Assembly (NCBI GenBank): GCA_004352715.1
Contig: SCFE01000102.1
Span: forward strand, 984,745-1,048,744
Reading direction: 5' to 3'
DNA from: Hofstenia miamia
Lineage: Eukaryota > Xenacoelomorpha > Acoela
DNA: 64,000 nt
Under the pieces are notes generated by a model. It made no database searches. It was not told the origin of the DNA and saw only the letters and a list, made by a program, of their open reading frames with translations. Positions 1-10,229 of this stretch are shown here, piece by piece. Made by a program: the position numbers and the translations under genes. The number at the start of each line of letters is the position of its first letter. The first letter of the stretch is position 1.

Positions 1-760
1 GTTGACACTAGCTGCATTAAGTTAATATCAAACTAGCCATTACCATAAAACTATTGGCTTTAATAATTAGTTAATATATTGCAGCTTCCTACACTTACAT
101 TTAATAACAATACATGTAAAGTCATTTATTTGGTCGATTATTGTCAAGTCTCCTACTTTTAGTAATATAGATGTAATACTAATTGTTGGCTATCTAGCCA
201 TTTCGTGAATCTGTTATAATGTACATGTAGTGATTGATAGTCAGACTAAGCAAGAATCAAAAAACTCCCTATCTGTAACTTAAGTGTGGTTTCATGACTG
301 GCACAAGGACCCTTAAATCGCTGCCATGATGGGATCCAGCCACTACTCAACACAACTTGCTTAGCTGAACATCTTACTAAATATCAAACCAGATAAATGA
401 TGAAAAGAAATTAAAATAAACCCTGAAGAATTTATTGCTCATCAAATTCCATTTAAATTCTAAGCTATTTATCTAAAAAAGTTCTATGTACCTGCTGATT
501 TCAAATTTTGAATTAATCGTCTGCCAACATGGCTGTTCTGACGTAAGTGTAAATTTACTTGTTGCAATTTGTCTAATTTTTCTTAGTCAGCTACGCTGTA
601 TTTCTCATAATGTGCAATATTGTAACTTAGTTGCATAATACAAATGAATAGGGTATTTAACTAAATTTTACAATCACTTTTAATCATATTTAATCACTAC
701 TAATCTTTTGACACTATTCCCTTTTAGTTTGCAGCTTATTCCTTTGGTTGATGCTACTGT
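1..760. repeat. Dispersed repeat R1, copy 1
   Basis: This stretch has no credible coding region. It matches 9540-10070 in the same orientation over several blocks: 'agccattacca' with neighbouring sequence near 35 and 9586, 'tgatttcaaatt' followed by 'tctgccaa.atggc' near 497 and 9787, and 'gcagcttatt' followed by 'gatgctac' near 731 and 10020. The two copies are diverged with indels, so this is an old interspersed repeat. No terminal inverted repeats or coding capacity were seen. Seen by eye; boundaries are approximate. Confidence 0.55.
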
Positions 761-796
761 AGCATCATCCCAAAATGAATAACTGCAGGAATAACG

Positions 797-992
797 NNNN
801 NNNNNNNNNNNNNNNNNNNNNNNNNNNNNNNNNNNNNNNNNNNNNNNNNNNNNNNNNNNNNNNNNNNNNNNNNNNNNNNNNNNNNNNNNNNNNNNNNNNN
901 NNNNNNNNNNNNNNNNNNNNNNNNNNNNNNNNNNNNNNNNNNNNNNNNNNNNNNNNNNNNNNNNNNNNNNNNNNNNNNNNNNNNNNNNNNNN
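797..992. other. Assembly gap (196 N)
   Basis: Run of N. Apparent reading frames crossing it are meaningless. The flanks look like non-coding AT-rich DNA. Confidence 0.99.
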
Positions 993-1512
993 TTGATCAA
1001 CACATCCATGGCATTTTGCTGAAACAATTAAATCCTCCCTTTCATTGATTTCTGCCATGCAACAATAAGGTGGGGAACTAGTTTTGTATTCAGGCGTAAC
1101 TAAACACTGTACAGTGCACATTCCTGCGAGTAGAACAAAGCATTTTCTGATTTTCAACTCCAGGCAAATTAAAAACTGGTGCATTTGAAACAAATTCAAG
1201 CAAGAATAATATTTGATGTACATGATAAGTTCAATTAATTTGCTTTCTAAATATAAATTAAAACAAACTTTCAATTATAAAGTGTAAATTTGCTCATGAA
1301 ACTGTTCAATGAAATATATATTTCAAACAGTTAATTTAACATGCAATACAATGGAATTATTTTCATGTTAAAAAATATATTTGAGAATTAACTACTATAT
1401 TACAAATGGTAAATATTGATATTGCAGCCATTGGCATATAAACTCATTTATTATATCACAGGTATTAGCAATAGTAAATACATCATCAATGTATTTGAAC
1501 ATAGACTATGAA

Positions 1513-1917
1513 TATGTGAACAGCAGGAATGACGTCAAACCANNNNNNNNNNNNNNNNNNNNNNNNNNNNNNNNNNNNNNNNNNNNNNNNNNNNNNNNNN
1601 NNNNNNNNNNNNNNNNNNNNNNNNNNNNNNNNNNNNNNNNNNNNNNNNNNNNNNNNNNNNNNNNNNNNNNNNNNNNNNNNNNNNNNNNNNNNNNNNNNNN
1701 NNNNNNNNNNNNNNNNNNNNNNNNNNNNNNNNNNNNNNNNNNNNNNNNNNNNNNNNNNNNNNNNNNNNNNNNNNNNNNNNNNNNNNNNNNNNNNNNNNNN
1801 NNNNNNNNNNNNNNNNNNNNNNNNNNNNNNNNNNNNNNNNNNNNNNNNNNNNNNNNNNNNNNNNNNNNNNNNNNNNNNNNNNNNNNNTATGTGAACAGCA
1901 GGAATGACGTCAAACCA
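1513..1917. repeat. 345-N gap flanked by an identical 30-bp direct repeat
   Basis: The 30 bases before the gap (1513-1542, ending in GACGTCAAACCA) are repeated exactly after it (1888-1917). This is either a tandem repeat that the assembler could not close or two overlapping contig ends left unmerged. No gene is supported. Confidence 0.85.
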
Positions 1918-2559
1918 ATAGCAAATAAGTAATGGGATTAGCCAACAAAACCTTAATTTTCTCTAAATATACAAAACACTGATGCCTGGCACCCTTTTTT
2001 TCGTGATTTTCAGCCCAAAATATATAAAATAAGTGTCTTTTAAAAAAAATCTAAATTTTGTGAAACTCCCCCATCCAGGACTTTGTTTATTTAATTTGTA
2101 GCCCTCATTTATTGCAATAAAGCATTTCACATTGATTAAATTTACATCAATCAAGAATTATCTTTTATACAAATACAATATCATAATGATATTTCTATAT
2201 GAATGTCATTTTTTTATTCTTGAATATAAATTTTCATAAATTATCCATATCATACTACTTATGAACCAATAATCCAAATATTAACAGCCAAAAAAAGCAA
2301 AGACAAATTTTGAATCAATTTCTGCAATTCCTGTGTATAGTTGTGATAGTTAGAAGCCTCTGTGTAGAGTAGAAAGCATGTGACTCAGTGAAATGTATCA
2401 AAATATCACAATTTTGACGCCATTTTGAAAAATGGCCTATTACAAAAAACTGGTCATTGATTTTTTTTCCTTTTTGCATTTTTGTAATGTGGAGACATCC
2501 TAAAACTAAAAAAATTTATTCTGGTGATGATATATTTTTTGAATTTTTTTGTCCATTCT
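1918..2559. other. AT-rich non-coding stretch
   Basis: Long A and T runs and no reading frame with protein-like composition. No RNA gene or structured repeat was seen. Confidence 0.6.
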
Positions 2560-2965
2560 GCCACAGTGTGGCCTGATACATTTTAATAGTAATTTGATTT
2601 TGGTCAAATGCTATAATTCTGATCTCTTAGTAAAGAAATAAATTACAAAAACAAAATTAACAAAATAATTAACTTGAAAAATAAAAATTTTAAAAATTTT
2701 TACAATAAATAATTAGTAGAATGAAATTAATTTTTTTAAAAAGCAGTGATGTTTCAAAGTTTCTTTGTTCTTTGTTCTAGTTTACATGTCATACATGATT
2801 TTTCAACATTGTAGGCACAATTTAAAGCATGTTTTGCTTCAATAAAAGAAGGTTTCACCTTAAAAGAACTTGCTTATTGCCATATAACAATAAAGAATGT
2901 CATGAATTGGTGGCATGTCAAAGATTGAAGGCAATGTGTTTTTGATTTAAATGCATCTATAATTA
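2560..2965 (+). repeat. Dispersed repeat R2, forward copy
   Basis: This segment is the approximate reverse complement of 50460-50825. Shared blocks include 'tttctttgttctttgttcta' near 2760 against its complement near 50625, 'tttggtcaaatgctataatt' near 2600 against 50780, and 'tttcaccttaaaag' near 2854 against 50500. The tail (2915-2965) is also inverted at 6000-6045. It has no coding capacity and looks like an old non-autonomous element. Confidence 0.6.
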
Positions 2966-3859
2966 ACAAGGTATGTTGATGTATAATTGTTTATATTTAA
3001 TTTTCACTGTCTATATACATTGTTTTAACATTTCTCTTTCCATCATACATGTTTTTGCTTTAAACAAATTTATATACAGTATTGGTTTATTTGCCTATAT
3101 ATGTTGATGTAATATTTCTAATTTCACCAAACAAATTTTTAAATTTTGCTTTAAACTAATTTATAAATATTGATTTTTTGCTTTGTTGTGTCATTTGGAT
3201 GATATTAACTGGATATGCAATAAAATTGTCAAGTCAAAGCAAATTTTATACAATGGGTATGTGATTTTCTACACATTGTTTTTCACCTACAAATTATTAT
3301 TTCATAATTTTCCTGAAATTCTAACATTTAATTACCAAGTGCCTGTATTTTTGCATGTGAATAATAGACTATTTACAAATATTTGTACATTTAGAATGGT
3401 GAATGCATCACAGAGTTTACAAATTTTACAATTGGAAATCATATCTATTAATGGAAAAAATCAACATCAACTATGAATAATGAATGTGTCATCATATTGA
3501 CACATTAAAGTTATGAAAGCAGAAAACCCTATGTAATGTGTACCCCCATGCAAGAGTCATAAACCAAAAATAAGTTGAAAAAGCTGTGTAAAATTGAAAC
3601 AGTGGTTGAAAGTGGAAACCCATTTAATGTATACAGCAATGCAAGAGTAGAAAACCAAATAAAGCTGAAAAATGCGCACATTTGACAAAAGATGTAACAG
3701 TCTACAAATGTGCACAACCCTGAAAAATTGTATGAACCACAAAGAAATGCAGAGAGACAATCAATGTGTAAAACTAATACAATAATAATAGTGTATATTG
3801 AAAGCATTAATGTGTATAAATCCTATTAGCAACATTGCATGTATAATATTTAGGAAGTG
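2966..3859. other. AT-rich non-coding, with a degenerate ~85-bp tandem unit
   Basis: No gene is supported. Between about 3545 and 3710 a unit beginning 'atgcaagag' and containing 'aaaccaaa' then 'gctg' recurs two to three times with many changes, which looks like an eroded tandem repeat. The rest shows nothing recognisable. Confidence 0.45.
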
Positions 3860-4050
3860 AAATTGTGCCTTTATGCATAAACCCTGTTTAATTTTTCCAA
3901 AAACTAGTTTGCTTTTATCATATATTACACCCTCTAATGTCAAGTGTAATGAAAAAATTTCTAATTTTTGTATTTGGATATTAGTAAAACAAATTAAATA
4001 CAAGTAATTTTTACAATGGAAAAATAGCAGTGATTGAAATGTAGCCTTTT
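3860..4050 (+). repeat. Dispersed repeat R3, inverted mate at 51575-51755
   Basis: The reverse complement of 51575-51755 aligns here. Shared blocks include 'tttatgcataa', 'aaaactagtttg' and 'ttttatcat.tattacac'. Copies are diverged and no ORF is conserved between them. Confidence 0.55.
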
Positions 4051-4769
4051 GCATGTAATGTTTAGATTTCCTGAAAATGAAATAAATTACAATGATTGCA
4101 GGTGCTAATCAATAGCATGTGTGAAATTTTTTACAATAAGATAGCTATGTATTTGATAAATGAAGCATATACCTTTGCATGTGATGCATAGAATATAGCA
4201 AATTAAATTTGTATATAGACTAGCTTAGCAATAGATATGTATGGAATTTTTATGGATAGTAGAATTATTAGCCACCAATGTATCATCACAATGTGATGTA
4301 AACCCTAAGCATGTATATTGACAATTGTGTATGCAAACAATGCCTGTAATGTTTACAAATGGTGAATATTTTCCTAGAAATCAAAAATCATCATGTTGGT
4401 TCAAAGAAATTGTCTAAAAATTAATTTGCTCAATTTAACTCTGTCAAAACATTTCTTGTCATCAATTATATCACTTTCCCAAACCATAGAAAACAAAAAT
4501 AAAAACTTCCCAAAAAATTAATTTACTCAAATTAATTTTGTCAAAAATATATCATCATTAGATGGCGTCCAATAGAATCAATCTATTTCCACATGGCAAA
4601 AAGCCATAGGTAAGGTGTCCCATCTCAGGGTGTCTCATTGGGACGTACTCTGTCTGTCCTCTTACTACTTATTTGCCCTGTGGATGGGTACTGGCTTCCT
4701 GTGCATACTGCCTCAGATGCAACTACAAAGCTGATGTATTTTTTAGAATTTTTTAAATTTTATCTCAAT
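4051..4769. other. AT-rich non-coding stretch
   Basis: No supported gene. A slightly more GC-rich patch at about 4560-4730 leads into the LINE relic that follows and may be part of it, but no conserved motif was seen in it. Confidence 0.45.
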
Positions 4770-5090
4770 ACATTTTGTCCAGAAAGGAAAATTGTTATTA
4801 AACCAAATTATAAAAGCATTTCACATAGTAAACCTTGGATAAATGAATTTTGTAAAACATTGTTTCACAAAAAAATATTGCATATAGATTAAAAACTTCT
4901 AAAATTCATAGAAATTTTGGTGCATACAAAAAAGTAAGGAATGTCTACAATATTTTAAATAGCAAGCCACTCAATGACTATATTAGAAAGGAGTGTACTT
5001 ATTTACAAATCAAAAGTCAAATTGGAAACTAATTTATGAGATCAGTAATAGTAAGAAACAAGATAGAAAATATTCACCATAGTTGAACAT
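4770..5090 (+). pseudogene. Non-LTR retrotransposon (LINE) relic, endonuclease-RT linker region
   Basis: Three frames read in turn give peptides typical of the region between the endonuclease and reverse transcriptase of LINE ORF2 proteins: HSKPWINEFCKTLFHKK (about 4820-4873), then GAYKKVRNVYNILNSK (about 4918-4965), then KSNWKLIYEISNSKKQD (about 5017-5066). LINEs typically show 'KPW...L' followed by 'YKKVRN' and 'KKTWK.INEI' in this order. The frame changes and stops show it is dead. No catalytic domain remains. The family is inferred from this pattern only. Confidence 0.55.
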
Positions 5091-5155
5091 TACAGGCATA
5101 TAAAATATAGACTTATATGATAAAGCTAATTCAGTTCTCTGAAAAATTATACATA
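5081..5155 (+). repeat. Short dispersed repeat, mate at 51751-51827
   Basis: Both copies contain 'acttatatgataaag' and 'ctgaaaaattatacat' in the same order and orientation, with 'acattaca' upstream. It directly follows the LINE relic, so it could be LINE 3' sequence, but no tail was seen. Confidence 0.5.
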
Positions 5156-5243
5156 TACATGCTTTCATTCATACACTATTACTACATTAATTCTACACAA
5201 CAGTCTTTTCTTTACAATTCTTTTTTGGATTATATGGATTTTT

Positions 5244-5254
5244 GGGGGGGGGGG
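5244..5254 (+). repeat. Homopolymer G11
   Basis: Eleven G in a row in otherwise AT-rich DNA. Confidence 0.9.
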
Positions 5255-5359
5255 TGACATTTGCTGAGTATTAAATTTTTGTCAAGTTTTCAGGTTTTTC
5301 AGTTTTATTTGGTTTATGACTCTTGATTAACTGTATATATTACATGGGTTTTCTGCCTT

Positions 5360-5660
5360 CCATTGCCTTTGTAGCTTTAACTTACATATTCTTATCTGCC
5401 CATATTGTAGTTGGTAAAAAAATGATGACATATTCATTATTCACCATCTTGTAGTTGATGTTATTTCACCTGTATTGTGTAGCTGCCACAGAAATGAGAA
5501 TGAGTTTTTCCTGGTGATTCACAATTCTTGTAGTTGTCACTTGATTCCCATCACTGGATATGATTTCTGATCATTAAATTAGTCAAAACTATATGTTGAG
5601 ATTGTCTTCTAAATGTACAAATGCTTGTAAATAGTGTATTATTCACATAGTATTTAGAAG
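5360..5660 (+). repeat. Dispersed repeat R4, copy 1
   Basis: Related sequence lies at about 21750-21965 and 50195-50375 in the same orientation. Shared words include 'gattcac..ttctt.tag', 'cattaaa.tagtca' and 'cttgtaaat'. Its end, 'taaatgtacaaatgcttg' plus about 25 more bases, is repeated almost exactly at 6057-6102. Non-coding. Confidence 0.55.
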
Positions 5661-6102
5661 ACAGATCACCAATAATATTGAGAAAATTATAAAATAATAA
5701 TTTATAGGTAAAAAACCATGTCTATAAAAATCACTTAACCTGCTATGACTTGAAAAATTTAATACATGTTCAGTTAATATCATCTTAATGGTACAACAAA
5801 GAAAAAGTAATCTGTGAAATTTATAGTTTCAGTAAGCTACTATTTAAAAAATAGGAAATTTAAAATGCATGCAATTATACAAAATCATTATGTATAATTT
5901 AGTTTGAAGCTGGAATTTAAAAACATACTCAATCAAATGTGAAATATTATAATATAGATGGGTTATGAAAACAAAACTATCATCATAATGTGATTTGAAT
6001 GTAGGTGCATCCAAAACCAAAACACATTGCCTTTAATCTTTGAGTTTTGAGATCACCTTCTAAATGTACAAATGCTTGTAAATAGTGTATTATTCACATG
6101 TA

Positions 6103-7267
6103 AAAACTATAGGCACATGGTATTTTAAATTTAAATTGGAAAGAATTATGAGAAAATTAATATTTTGTAACTGTAGGAACTCTACCATATCAGTGATATG
6201 CCAAGTGTTAGGTCAAATATTGCTAAAAATACAAATAATAATACATGCTTGATTAAAATACAAGAGTTCAAAACCAGCAATATTAAGAACATGTGAAATA
6301 TTGCAAATTAGTACAAACAATGGAAGCAAAAACATTAAGTTTGGGGATCAAAGGCATACCAATGTTTCTATGTGTAGATTTATTTTGAGATCCAAACCAA
6401 AGCCCAGCTTTACATGTATTTTGCAATTGAAATCAATGCAAAGTATCAGCTCACTAAAGCTAACATTTCAGCTAAAATATTTCTGCCATCACTTCATTTA
6501 GATTGTTGACTATGACACTATGATAATATATGAATTCAACAAGTCAAGTTGATTTTTATTGGCTTAGAAAAGTACTATTTAATGTCATGTTACTCAAGAT
6601 TACAAAAAAGCATAAAATTGCTTAAAAATGCTTCAATTGTTTATTGAAATAGGAAACTTAATAAGTGTTCATAGAATAAATTTACCTTAGAAATGCCACT
6701 CAAATTTTTAGTGTTGCATGAAAATCCTAATTTAAATGCATATTTGGTAAATTCAACAATAAATGTACCTGTATAATAAAAAACCATGAAATCAAAGCAT
6801 CCACTTTGTAGTTTAGCATAAAACATGACTAGATTGGCCAAGGATTCACTTCAATTTACACTTGTCAACCAGAATACCCATGAATTTATCATATTCTTTA
6901 ATATAATATGAAAGAATTAGATTTCTAATAAAAATAATTATCAACCATAATGTAAAATGAATAGCTGAAACACCTCAATTTTCAATAGATATGATTCATT
7001 AAGTAGAACAAAGAACTTTAAAAATACAATATTATTTCAATATATATTTGCTGAATATTTTTTTCCTGAATTTCTTTTTGTTTTTACCAAATTCACTGCT
7101 CTATTTTCTTTCTTGAGCTGTGTTGTTTAGTGATTATAATCTCAATGGAAACTAAAACATTGAGTTTTTGGTCAAAATATATTCATATAGTATTTGCTTA
7201 ATATAGTAAGAGTTTATCTGATATGATATTTTAGAAATAAATAAACAAATTTGTGGAAATAATTTTA
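6103..7267. other. AT-rich non-coding stretch
   Basis: Only short, low-complexity open frames. No recognisable gene, RNA or element boundary. Confidence 0.5.
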
Positions 7268-7575
7268 TATGATAGCAACCTTAATGAATAATGCATAGTG
7301 ACATTATATCTCATTACTAATAAGGGATTGCATTGAATCCAGTCAAGTCCATGACACATCAAAATATTTGGAGAAATATTTTAATCATGTATATATATAG
7401 TTTACATAAGCATAGAATAAAGGTCTTAACAATTAGTGTGTTTGCAAAAATTTCCTAAGTATTGTTAAGAAAATAGTTGGTTTGTACAAAAATTGATTGA
7501 TATTTTAAAACATGGAAGCATATTTGCTTCAAGAAAAAATACAAGTATCATTAAAATACATATTTTTATAATTAT
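7268..7575 (+). repeat. Dispersed repeat R5, copy 1
   Basis: It aligns along its length with 22458-22755 in the same orientation. Shared words include 'cttaatgaataat', 'gacattatatctc', 'attgaatcca', 'gtcttaacaattag' and 'attgattgatattttaaaa'. The pair is about 80 percent alike by eye, non-coding, with no clear termini. Confidence 0.65.
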
Positions 7576-7747
7576 TTGCTTTTGAAACTGTTAAAAATAT
7601 ACATGCACAGTGTTTTTGAGATAAAACACATTACAAAACACAATTTACAAATCAATAAGAGTTTAGATGGGCAGATATACTTTCATCTATCATTCTTTTA
7701 CATATTAATACACTAGCCTTGGTATATTATTTTGATTGACTTAGGAC

Positions 7748-8167
7748 TTGATAATCTCAAATAAATATGTAATAATTTTAACTCTAATCACTCCTTTGCC
7801 CATTAAGAATAATGAGAAAACCTACTGTTCAAAAATCAGAATGTGTGGACAATTAATGAAGGTAAAAGGAAAAAACAGCAAAAGACCTGCACCTGAGATG
7901 AAATGTTTGTTAAAGGCTAAAGAGAAGTTATCATGGTCTACAATAGTTGCTGAATTTAATTCAGTTTCAGATGAAGTCCATGTACAATATATATCTCTTT
8001 ATGAGTTGCCATTTGGTGAACAGTTTACAATATGCAATGTGTATCAAGCTCAAACAAAGCATGGTCCAGTGGTTAAAATTATTTTGCAATATGGAAATTG
8101 CTATTTCCTTCCCAAAAACTATGCACAAAGAGCTGCCACAAAATTCAAAATGTTAATTGGACCTTAA
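7748..8167 (+). CDS. Unknown small basic protein, intact 139-codon ORF
   Basis: I do not recognise this protein with certainty. The frame is open for 139 codons in very AT-rich DNA. The first part is unconvincing, so translation may start at the internal ATG at 7841, giving about 108 residues. The product is lysine-rich at its N-terminus (KVKGKNSKRP). It ends in a globular-looking segment with the pattern LPFGEQFTICNVYQAQTKHG followed by V..IL..G.CYFLPKNYAQR. 'Glyx(6-8)Y.a.TKyGp.v...L......lP.ry' is my recollection of short uncharacterised, multi-copy invertebrate ORFs, possibly transposon-linked; I could not check this. No introns, signal peptide or membrane segment are seen. No neighbouring gene gives context. 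Confidence 0.45.
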   Translation: MIISNKYVIILTLITPLPIKNNEKTYCSKIRMCGQLMKVKGKNSKRPAPEMKCLLKAKEKLSWSTIVAEFNSVSDEVHVQYISLYELPFGEQFTICNVYQAQTKHGPVVKIILQYGNCYFLPKNYAQRAATKFKMLIGP

Positions 8168-9539
8168 ATTTCTTTGATGTCAGAATAATCCTCTGAAATA
8201 TTTCTGTTGTAAGCCAAGTATTGTAGAATCTTGCCAATCCCAATTTTGCAATTTATCAATAGTAACTTATTACTTTTCACCAGATATGTGATGATTAAGT
8301 CTGACAGATTCCTAATTCTCTCTGCTTAGTTGAGTGTTTAGCTGATTAACTTAATTTAATATACATTGGCATTCCTAAATGCTTAGCTAACAACAATTTA
8401 TTTAGATCAAGAATGGTAGATGGAAGACAGGGTCAAAACCCAAAGCAGTGCCATGCAATTCCAGAAATCTCTTTAACAGCAATAGCTCCAGCTTTTACTC
8501 AAACTCCACAGTGGAAACCATCAACTGGATTAGTGTGTGAATGGGCAACTCAGTGATTTTGTGAGTATTACAAATTACTAATTTAGTGCATTGATTGTTT
8601 TTGTTATTATGATTATGTAAAGATAAGGATATAATGCAACCACAATGCTTTAGCTTGTTATTGAGCCTTACATATAATAGCCCTACAGATATAATAATAC
8701 ATGCTACACCTTTGTACATGTAAACAATCAATGCAGTTGGCAAGAAAGTAAATGCATAATTCAGCCAACAGTGAACTACAATATAAAACAATTAGCAACC
8801 TGCATTCAATAATGAAATAGCAAACATGTAGAGCAATGTAGAAATAATCATAATAATTGACAAGCAATGAGTAAAAGGAAAGCTACAACAGAGAAAAATC
8901 CCTATCTCTATTCATAACCTAAAAGCACATCAAGGAAACTACAGCTACCGCCCTCACCACCATTGAATAGCTGATTTGTGAGGCTGCTCCAGAATACCTA
9001 TAAATGGATTCAGGGACCACCAGACAATTACCTCTGGTGCTTGAACATTTAGCTTTCCATAAAAACTATTAAATAACCTGATGATAAAGTAAAGAAGTAA
9101 ATCCAAACTAAATTCATTCATCAACCATTATCACATTTGTAATATATTTATAGCACATTTTGGTAAATAATATAACATCCTCTACAAGGCATCATTGCTA
9201 TTTATCTCCTGTTACTGTATAACATTAGTCATAGTTTTGCAGGTAGGGATTTACCTAATTAGTACTGCTTGGCTTTTGTTTCTATAAATGCAATGTAACT
9301 AGATTTAACTGTTCACTGTTTAGGTGATGAAGCCATGCAGTCTTTTCTCCAATGATCAATAGTGGGCATCTGCCTGAAGCTGATCCCCACATCCAGTTTC
9401 ACCAACTCCTTTGATGTTCTATTTGATTGAGTTCCACGCCTCAGCTCATTGATACTATTTATGTGTACCTAGCTCAGTGCATACTCAAGACATGACACAA
9501 TTCAACTTGAGCTCTATTTTTTAAAAGTGTTCTATCTAT
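8168..9539. other. Non-coding stretch
   Basis: No supported gene. Scattered words resemble R1 (for example 'aatccctatct' near 8896 and 'ctccctatct' near 264), so part of it may be an extension of that repeat family. Confidence 0.4.
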
Positions 9540-10070
9540 TCACAACCTGACTTGTTACTAGCTGCTCATTTAATATTACATGTAGCCATTACCAAAATAT
9601 ATTGGCATCTCTAAGCATATTAGTTTTGAGCAACTTCCTAACTTACATTTATAAATTAATACATGTGTGGTCACTTTATAGGTCATTATTGGTAAGAATA
9701 ATAAATAAGAATTCTGAATAAAATTCTTTATCAATTGCTTACAGTATTTAATTCATATTTATAGTAATTCCAGAAAAGTACCTGTTGATTTCAAATTTAA
9801 ACTTTTTGTCTGCCAAGATGGCGGCTAAAAATAATGGAAGCAACTTTCCGCCCTTGTTTTGTCAAGAGTATTTTTATTGACTGATACTAATCTCTCGTTT
9901 TTGACACATATTGTTTCTTGGTTTCATAATACAAATAAATGTAAATTTATCTAATTGATCTAAATACAATATTTCTAATCATCATTTCTTCAATCTTACT
10001 CTCACACTTCTCAACATTTGCAGCTTATTTTTCATTTGTTTTGGATGATGCTACATGCTCTCCTCAGCTT
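9540..10070. repeat. Dispersed repeat R1, copy 2
   Basis: Direct, diverged copy of 1-760 (shared blocks listed there). It ends about where the 3' end of element C should lie, so C may have inserted next to or into it. Confidence 0.5.
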
Positions 10071-10229
10071 GCATTATTTTTAGCACTGCTCATTCTCCAT
10101 GTACCAGCATGTCTGCCTTCCAAATGTTTTATTCCACCTGTTGATCAGCCCATGTGGTTTTTTGAAATTTGACTTGTTTTGTCATCTTCAAGACTGCCTC
10201 TCTTTCAGTTGTCACTGTATTTGCATACT

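Noticed and set aside
765-1027. Open frames across 797-992
   Set aside because: Mostly N; no sequence supports them. The same applies to frames across the other N gaps.
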